Assembly: GCA_019242065.1 (NCBI GenBank)
Contig: JAFAWJ010000294.1
Location: 1 to 6,542 of the forward strand
DNA: 6,542 nucleotides
Reading direction: 5' to 3'
Source: Chloroflexota bacterium
GTDB lineage: Bacteria > Chloroflexota > UBA6077 > CF-72
Shown here one piece after another: positions 1-4,170 of this stretch (position 1 is its first letter; every line of letters starts with the position of its first letter). The notes under the pieces are model-generated. The model saw nothing but the letters and a program-made list of their open reading frames with translations. It ran no database searches and was not told where the DNA came from. Made by a program: the position numbers and the translations under genes.

Positions 1-119
1 CAGGGTCTCCCGCCGGTGCCGACAGCCGTCAGCACCCTTTCTGCGCGCAGCGCAGCACGCTGATCACACAACATAGCCGATTGTCAACTGACCTCATGCA
101 GTGAGAACTTCCTGATCCC

Positions 120-783
120 GTGGAGGTCGACACACTCCGCGCGCGGCGCTCCGTCTACCTCTCGGACTACACGCTGGTGTTCATGACACTGGTGGTCGGC
201 ATCCTCCTGATCACCGTGGCGGGTCGCGGCTCAATTGTGCGACTGGGCTCTGACGTCTTCTTCGCCGTGGCCCTCCTGCTCGCCCTGCGACCCATGCACC
301 TCCCGCGCTGGATGTTGCGCGCCGCCACTTGATTATCCTGCTGACGCTTTTTTCGTCCGCCGTGACCCAGTTCAGTCCACTCGAGCCCACAGGCCTGGTC
401 CATGAGAGCGCCACGCCGCTGTTGGTCGTAGCTACGCCGATCATGAGTGTGACTCGCCTTCTCAACAGCCCGACGCTCACCGGCGAGTCACTCATGGCTG
501 CGTTGTGTGTCTACCTGCCCATTGGCCTGGTCTTCGCGCTCATCTAACCATTGACTGCGGTCCTGACGGACGTCCCGTACTTTGCACAAACGGACTCACC
601 GCCGACAAGCGACTACATGTATCTCAGTTTTACGACACTGGCGACCGTGGGCTTTGGCGATCTGTCCGCCCGCGAACCGCTTGGTCGCATGCTGTCCGTG
701 AGCGAGGCGGTGACCGGTCAGCTGTACCTGGTCACGGTGGTGGCGCTGGTTGCGACGTGCGCCGGAGTCCACCAGACACGTAA
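120..783 (+). pseudogene. Broken potassium channel (Ion_trans_2-like) gene
   Basis: This is a remnant of an inner-membrane ion channel. Hydrophobic segments in order are LSDYTLVFMTLVVGILLITVA, LGSDVFFAVALLLAL, then IILLTLFSSAV, a segment with LLVVATPIMSV, and AALCVYLPIGLVFALI. A pore region follows with the canonical K+ filter TVGFGD at 644-661, then a last helix GQLYLVTVVALV ending near 751. The reading frame is broken. The first part (GTG at 120) stops at TGA 330-332. Similar protein continues in another frame from about 311, meets TAA at 545-547, then resumes through the filter. Around 545-558 a third frame reads LTIDC, so two small indels may lie there. After VALV the family resemblance stops; one frame reaches TAA at 781-783, while the filter frame runs on to 913 with unrelated sequence. 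The filter and closing helix resemble bacterial channels that gate K+ passively. Channel identity is secure; inactivity is inferred from the stops, since programmed frameshifting at several sites is unlikely. Confidence 0.8.
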
Positions 784-975
784 CTCTGCTCAAACATATA
801 CCCGGTTCGTAAGCGAGCGCACCTGGAGCAGCGCCGCGTTGGCCATACCAGGCCGCGTCTCCAGTTCGACGAACTGCCTCTTCCGATCGAGCAGCTGCTG
901 CGTTCGGCTGTGAACATTGCACAGACCAAATTCCACGCTCTCTTGCTCGAGCGTCTCGCGCAGCTCCGCCAGCCT
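784..975. other. Ambiguous stretch between the two pseudogenes, open on both strands
   Basis: No gene is assigned here. The plus strand is open in the frame starting at 784 and reads a hydrophilic peptide with FDELPLPIEQLLRSAV and KFHALLLERLAQLR. This could be an upstream part of the helicase remnant that follows, or another decayed gene. The minus strand is open from about 1036 to a TGA at 790-792 and reads an equally plausible charged, helical peptide (RLAELRETLEQESVEFGL, then QQLLDRKRQFVELETRPG). Both readings have G/C-rich third positions, so codon bias does not choose between them, and neither has a convincing ribosome binding site. I recognise no family in either. Confidence 0.3.
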
Positions 976-1215
976 GGAGGCGGCTGCGCGCACACCCGCA
1001 GGTCGGTGCCGAACTGGCAGAGTTGTTCGGCGAGCTCAAAGCAAGGCCGACCATATCCAGCCCATGCGTTCCACAAGCGGCCACGTTCATGCCCGCTACA
1101 CGCGAATCGAGATTCAGGCGATGTTCAACGCGGGATCCACGCCGCGGCCCCGCGTTGTGATAGCGGTGTCAAGTGGCTGCCAGATGAGAAGACCGACGTG
1201 TTCGTCATCGCCTCC
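976..1215 (+). pseudogene. Frameshifted fragment of a DUF3427-type superfamily II helicase C-terminal region
   Basis: Three short pieces in three frames line up in the order expected for the DUF3427 region found at the C-terminus of large superfamily II helicase proteins. Piece one (about 984-1040) reads LRAHPQVGAELAELFGELKA. Piece two (about 1040-1157) reads ADHIQPM, then HVHARYTRIEIQAMFNAG; the VHARYTRxEI motif is the family signature. Piece three (about 1165-1212) reads GVKWLPDEKTDVFVI, matching the GVxWxPExKTDxFFVTL segment. The helicase motor, the residues that should follow (the SPTTxYxDYAISP part) and the rest of the C-terminus are absent. A TGA and TAG lie between pieces two and three. 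It is therefore a non-functional relic of a gene that in other genomes is often in defence or mobile regions. The family match comes from remembered motifs, not a search. Confidence 0.62.
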
Positions 1216-1500
1216 CGCCGATTTCTACACCGCCTTCGCCGGGGCGGTGGCGTGAACGCGGAGCGCGCTCTGGGACGGCATGCGTACAGTCGACGCACGC
1301 CGGACGGCTCGCGTGCGGGTGTCGGCTATCCCACCCACTCTCGTGTTGCTGCCGCCTGGATACGGACGGTCCAACCGTTCGGAGCGCGCGAGACTGAAGT
1401 GGTGCTGACCAGGCGATTCACCTGATGGATTGCGCGGAACGCGATTGCCAGCTATGGTGCTGGCACGCGCGATTAGTTCTACGGACCCGATCAGAAACGC
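1216..1500. other. Stretch with no recognisable gene, upstream of uma2
   Basis: These 285 bases separate the helicase relic from the Uma2 start. Translations in the six frames show no family I recognise and no membrane or metal-binding pattern. It may be further eroded coding DNA, since one plus-strand frame stays open from 910 to 1425. The only regulatory-looking element is the weak promoter candidate near 1430-1458. No terminator hairpin with a T-run was seen. Confidence 0.4.
1430..1458 (+). promoter_or_regulatory. Possible promoter for the Uma2 gene
   Basis: TTGCGC at 1430-1435 and TATGGT at 1453-1458 are separated by 17 bases, the standard sigma-70-type spacing. They match the consensus at 3 of 6 and 4 of 6 positions. 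They lie about 43 bases upstream of the ATG at 1501. In GC-rich DNA such matches arise by chance, so this is only a candidate. Confidence 0.22.
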
Positions 1501-2100
1501 ATGGAACTCAGCGTTGAAAGCGCACCTGTCGAGCAAGAGCCGCGGGCTCCGCACTGGACTCTGAACGATTACCATCAGGCCATCGATGCCGGGGTCTTTG
1601 GCGACCGCCGGATCGAGTTGCTCAACGGGACGTTGTACGAGATGCCGCCGATGCGTGAGCCCCACATTGGGACGGCGAATCATCTCGCCGCGCGCTTCTA
1701 CACGCTTGGCGAAACACGCGTGCGCCGTCAGATGCCCATCGTCCTGCCCGGCGACGGCGAGCCAGAGCCGGACATCACCGTCGTCGCAGCTGATGCACCC
1801 TTGAGGCCGTCGGCCGCGCACGTGCAGCGGGTGATCGAGGTCAGCTACGCGACGCGCCAGTTCGACCGTGGCCTCAAGCTCGAGGCATATCTCGCGGCCG
1901 GACTCCACGAGGTGTGGATCGTCGACCTCGTCGAACGTTGCGCACTGGTGTACCGCACGGGCGTGCTCACCGGGCGCTATGCGGCGGGCGACAAGGCCCA
2001 ATTTACCGCCGAGCTCGTCACCTCTTCTGATATTCCTGGCTTCTGGAAAGTCGGAGTTGACTACCTTGCGACGTGCATCGGCATGATCACGTGCGTGTAG
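1501..2100 (+). CDS. Uma2 family (DUF820) restriction-endonuclease-fold protein
   Basis: The 199-residue protein matches the length and motif order of the Uma2/DUF820 family, which has a PD-(D/E)XK nuclease-like fold and mostly unknown biological targets. Visible motifs are WTLNDY near residue 19, RIELLNGTLYEMPP (Glu39), EPHIGTANHLAARF from 53, PEPDITVV (Asp91), VIEVSYATRQFDRGLK (Glu113, Lys126) and YLAAGLHEVWIVD from 130. Asp91, Glu113 and perhaps Lys126 are the expected metal-binding and catalytic positions, so it looks intact. The ATG at 1501 is chosen because it puts WTxxDY at the usual distance from the N-terminus; the ribosome binding site is poor (AGAAA at most). The family homology ends about at FWKVGVDYLA. 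The final residues TCIGMITCV are read from the antisense of the dnaN 3' end, so the gene lacks its own stop and borrows one inside dnaN. Family copies often occur in many paralogues per genome. Cellular role unknown. Confidence 0.88.
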   Translation: MELSVESAPVEQEPRAPHWTLNDYHQAIDAGVFGDRRIELLNGTLYEMPPMREPHIGTANHLAARFYTLGETRVRRQMPIVLPGDGEPEPDITVVAADAPLRPSAAHVQRVIEVSYATRQFDRGLKLEAYLAAGLHEVWIVDLVERCALVYRTGVLTGRYAAGDKAQFTAELVTSSDIPGFWKVGVDYLATCIGMITCV

Positions 2101-3212
2101 CCGTTGGGTTCGCCGGCGGGCTCGATGACGCCGGGGCTGCTGGGGCCGGTGATTTTGAGCTGGACTTCGGGGGTGTCGATGGCTTCCAGGGCGTCGCGCA
2201 GGTAGCGGCCGTTGAAGGCGATCTGGGTGTCGTCGCCGTCGACGCTGGCGTCCAGGGTGCCTTCGTTGTCGCCCATTTCGGCGCTGGTGCTTTTGACCAG
2301 GACTGAGCCGTTGCCCGACAGGGCGCCCTCGGCGGCGGGGCTGCACTCCAGGCGCACGATGTTGGAGTTGTCTCGGGCAAAGACGGCCGCGGCCCGCGTG
2401 GCGCGCAGGAAGTCCGTCGTGGAGAGCTTGACGCGCGTTTTCGACTCCGGCGGGATGATGCGCTGGTAGTCCGGGAACTGTCCCTCGATCAGGCGGCTGG
2501 TGATCTCCGTTTTGCCGAACGCGAAGTACACCTGGTTGCCATTGGGCGTCGTGTTGATCGCGACCTGTTCGTCCTCGTCGTCGGACAGCAGACGCGCCAC
2601 CTCGGTCAGGGTCCGGGCGGGCACGATCATCGTCAGCTCGGGGCCGGCCGTCGGCAGCTCGACGGTGCGCACCGCCAGGCGAAAACCGTCGGCGGCGGCC
2701 AGGGTCAGTTCCGAGCCGCCCAGTTTTAGCAAGGCGCCGGCCAGCACGGGGCGTGTGTCGTCGGGGGCCGCGGCGAAGACCACGCCGGCGATGGTTTCCT
2801 TGAGGGTCGGCGCGGGGATGGTGAAGCTCGCGCCGCCGCTGACCTGGGGGATGGGTGGAAAGTCCTCGGCGTCGATGCCGGCGATGTTGGCCTCGTAGCG
2901 ACCGCACGCCAGGTGGACCTTGTGGGTCTTCGTGTTCAGCTCCAGGGCAACTTTCTGACCGTGATCCAGGAGGGCGACGTAGTCGGCCAGCAGGCGGGCG
3001 GGAAGGGTGATTTCGCCCTCGCGCTCGATGCCGGTGGTGGCCACGCGGTGGGCAACCGACAACTCGAGGTTGTTGGCGGTGAGTTGGAGCTCAGCGTCGC
3101 GGGTCGAGAGCAGGACGTTGCTCAGGACCGGGAGCGTGCTCTTGGTCGGCACGACTCGGCCGACGACGCTGAGGCCTTCGGCGAGATTCTCCTGCAAGCA
3201 CTCGAGCTTCAT
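2061..3212 (-). CDS. dnaN: DNA polymerase III beta subunit (sliding clamp)
   Basis: DnaN is the ring-shaped homodimeric clamp that encircles DNA and tethers the replicative polymerase and repair proteins. The 383-residue product is close to the usual 365-380. Three clamp domains can be followed: residues 1 to about 120 starting MKLECLQENLAEGLSVVGR with STLPVLSNVLL; a middle domain with ALLKLGGSELTLAAADGFRLA at 160-180; and a third domain after RLIEGQFPDYQRIIP (230-244). The C-terminus is YTHVIMPMHVAR, where the MPM stretch forms part of the client-binding groove. The start at 3212 is preferred over an in-frame GTG at 3344 because clamps begin MKxxxxQExL and an AGAAGGGA Shine-Dalgarno-like stretch lies about 11 bases upstream. 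In the groove the usual TDGHRLA reads ADGFRLA. The gene stands alone: no dnaA, recF or gyrB is adjacent. Its last 40 bases overlap the convergent Uma2 gene, and it diverges from hsp20. The motif style suggests Chloroflexota. Confidence 0.97.
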   Translation of the reverse strand: MKLECLQENLAEGLSVVGRVVPTKSTLPVLSNVLLSTRDAELQLTANNLELSVAHRVATTGIEREGEITLPARLLADYVALLDHGQKVALELNTKTHKVHLACGRYEANIAGIDAEDFPPIPQVSGGASFTIPAPTLKETIAGVVFAAAPDDTRPVLAGALLKLGGSELTLAAADGFRLAVRTVELPTAGPELTMIVPARTLTEVARLLSDDEDEQVAINTTPNGNQVYFAFGKTEITSRLIEGQFPDYQRIIPPESKTRVKLSTTDFLRATRAAAVFARDNSNIVRLECSPAAEGALSGNGSVLVKSTSAEMGDNEGTLDASVDGDDTQIAFNGRYLRDALEAIDTPEVQLKITGPSSPGVIEPAGEPNGYTHVIMPMHVAR

Positions 3213-3303
3213 CTGTGGGTAGTCCCTTCTGTGGTCCCTGGGCTTCCGGGGAAGGAGATGGTACCTGTCGGGGCGGCACGGCGGGACGGGTTTCCGGCAA
3301 AAG

Positions 3304-3345
3304 CGTGACGGCGGAGCGAGCGCAGCGACGCCTTCGCCCGTCACG
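3304..3345. other. Inverted repeat in the dnaN leader
   Basis: CGTGACGG at 3304-3311 is exactly complementary to CCGTCACG at 3338-3345, with a GC-rich 26-base loop that can extend the stem imperfectly (GGAG against CTTC with a bulge). It lies 92-133 bases upstream of the dnaN start codon, so it could be a folded 5' leader element or a binding site for a dimeric regulator. No T-run follows on either strand, which argues against a simple intrinsic terminator. It could equally be a chance GC-rich hairpin. Confidence 0.35.
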
Positions 3346-3455
3346 GCGTGTTGGCCTGGCGCCGGCGGCGGACGAGCTGTGTGTCGACGGCACGTGTCGC
3401 GGAAGTGCGTGACGACTGTCGAGCGTCCACGTAGGGTGCGAGATAGAGCCAGGGG

Positions 3456-3616
3456 CGTGCCGCGAAGTCAAGGGAACCGTGCGTACGCGCGAGCGTGAGC
3501 GGCACGTATGGGGGCGGGTAGGTGACGGCTTCGACGGCGCGTGTGCGGGGTAGGAGGCGAGAGGCGGGTGGCGGATCCCGTAGCGCGCCGCGAGATCCAG
3601 GGAAACCGTGGCTACG
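3456..3616. repeat. Imperfect direct repeat pair upstream of hsp20
   Basis: The 32 bases at 3456-3487 align with 3584-3616 at about 26 identical positions and one single-base gap. The shared core reads GCCGCGA, then AGGGAA, CCGTG and TACG. Weaker similarity continues to both sides (GTAGGxxGCGAGA upstream of each copy), so the duplicated unit may be longer, with a period near 128 bases. The AGGGAA core recurs once more at 3692-3697, where it forms the hsp20 ribosome binding site. It is unclear whether this is a decayed tandem duplication, a dispersed repeat, or paired protein-binding sites. Confidence 0.4.
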
Positions 3617-3691
3617 AGGCGAGGCACCTGCACGGCAAGCGTGCGAAAGGCGGCGGGTGGCAGGCAGGCGCGTTGTTACACTGGAAAATCA

Positions 3692-3699
3692 AGGGAAGG
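3692..3699 (+). promoter_or_regulatory. Ribosome binding site of hsp20
   Basis: AGGGAAGG lies nine bases before the ATG at 3709. It fixes that codon as the start, although the frame stays open upstream to 3541. Confidence 0.6.
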
Positions 3700-3708
3700 C
3701 GGCGCGGG

Positions 3709-4170
3709 ATGGCGATCGACGATCAGTGGCAGCGCGAGATGCAGCGGTATCTCGCGCACTTCAATCGAGCTGGCAAGCGACCAACCATCGTCTTCAGCCA
3801 GCACGCCCAGCCGTCGCCTGTGTGGACACCGGCCATGGACGTCTACGAGACGGTGGATGCCCTGGTCGTTCAGCTCGACCTCGCCGGCGTCGACGCCGAG
3901 CACACCGAGATCCACGCCGAGCCGCACCTGCTGGTCATTCGCGGTGTCCGTCGTGAGCGGCAGCCGCAGGAGCGAGCGGATGAGCGGCGCAGCTATCTGG
4001 CGCTGGAGATTCCGTACGGGCGCTTCGAGCGCAGCGTGCGCTTGCCGCCTGGTCTGGACACCTCGGCGGCGCACGCCAGCTATCGCGAGGGGCTGCTGCA
4101 GATCACGCTGCCGAAGCGTGTGGCGCGCCAGGTGCCGATCAGCGTCGAGGACGCGGCGCACGCCTCATGA
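3709..4170 (+). CDS. Hsp20/alpha-crystallin family small heat-shock protein
   Basis: This is an ATP-independent cytoplasmic holdase that binds unfolding proteins and keeps them soluble for refolding or degradation. The 153-residue product has a short N-terminal arm (1-37) and an alpha-crystallin domain from about 38 to 135. It begins WTPAMDVYETVDALVVQLDL (the W-x-P-x-x-D-x-x-E-T pattern), has RSYLALEIPYGRFERSVRLP in the middle, and ends with the hallmark A-x-x-x-x-G-L-L-x-I-x-L-P (ASYREGLLQITLPK). The C-terminal tail has PISV, an I-x-V version of the I-x-I motif that links dimers into oligomers. The start is set by the AGGGAAGG site; upstream in-frame codons would add an unrelated Arg/Gly-rich leader. 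Its TGA overlaps the ATG of lon (ATGA), indicating co-transcription and probable translational coupling with the protease. No known heat-shock operator was seen upstream, so regulation is unresolved. Confidence 0.95.
   Translation: MAIDDQWQREMQRYLAHFNRAGKRPTIVFSQHAQPSPVWTPAMDVYETVDALVVQLDLAGVDAEHTEIHAEPHLLVIRGVRRERQPQERADERRSYLALEIPYGRFERSVRLPPGLDTSAAHASYREGLLQITLPKRVARQVPISVEDAAHAS

Larger units (their letters stand above)
3213..3708. other. 496-base divergent intergenic region between dnaN and hsp20
   Basis: This region must contain the promoters for dnaN (leftward) and for hsp20-lon (rightward), but no convincing -35/-10 pair is visible for either. It holds an inverted repeat near the dnaN side and an imperfect direct repeat near the hsp20 side, listed separately. 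I looked for the CIRCE heat-shock operator (TTAGCACTC-N9-GAGTGCTAA) and the HAIR operator pattern and saw neither. Open frames cross it on both strands but none has a credible start or known family. No dnaA-box cluster is seen, so an origin is not indicated. Confidence 0.6.

Noticed and set aside
81..110. TTGTCA at 81-86 as a -35 box for the channel gene
   Set aside because: The -10 candidates at standard spacing (AGAACT, GAACTT) match poorly, so no promoter is claimed.
327..335. Programmed ribosomal frameshift as an explanation of the broken channel gene
   Set aside because: No slippery heptamer is seen at the switch, and a separate in-frame TAA at 545-547 would still need bypassing. Pseudogene decay is simpler.
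1225..2907. A 560-codon minus-strand open frame covering Uma2 antisense and part of dnaN
   Set aside because: Its translation is Arg/Pro-rich with no family motifs, it is out of frame with dnaN, and it covers intact Uma2. It is a typical shadow frame of GC-rich genes.
3213..3344. Upstream extension of dnaN by 44 residues to a GTG at 3344
   Set aside because: Clamp proteins begin at the MKLxCLQEN motif, the AGAAGGGA site precedes the ATG at 3212, and the extra residues are low-complexity Pro/Arg.
3341..3600. Minus-strand open frame in the dnaN-hsp20 gap with coding-like third positions
   Set aside because: No credible start codon with a ribosome binding site and no family match. The internal repeat copies fall in different frames, which is not expected for a protein repeat.
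3541..3708. Upstream extension of Hsp20 to the start of its open frame
   Set aside because: The added 56 residues are Gly/Arg-rich with no family match, and AGGGAAGG is correctly spaced before the ATG at 3709.
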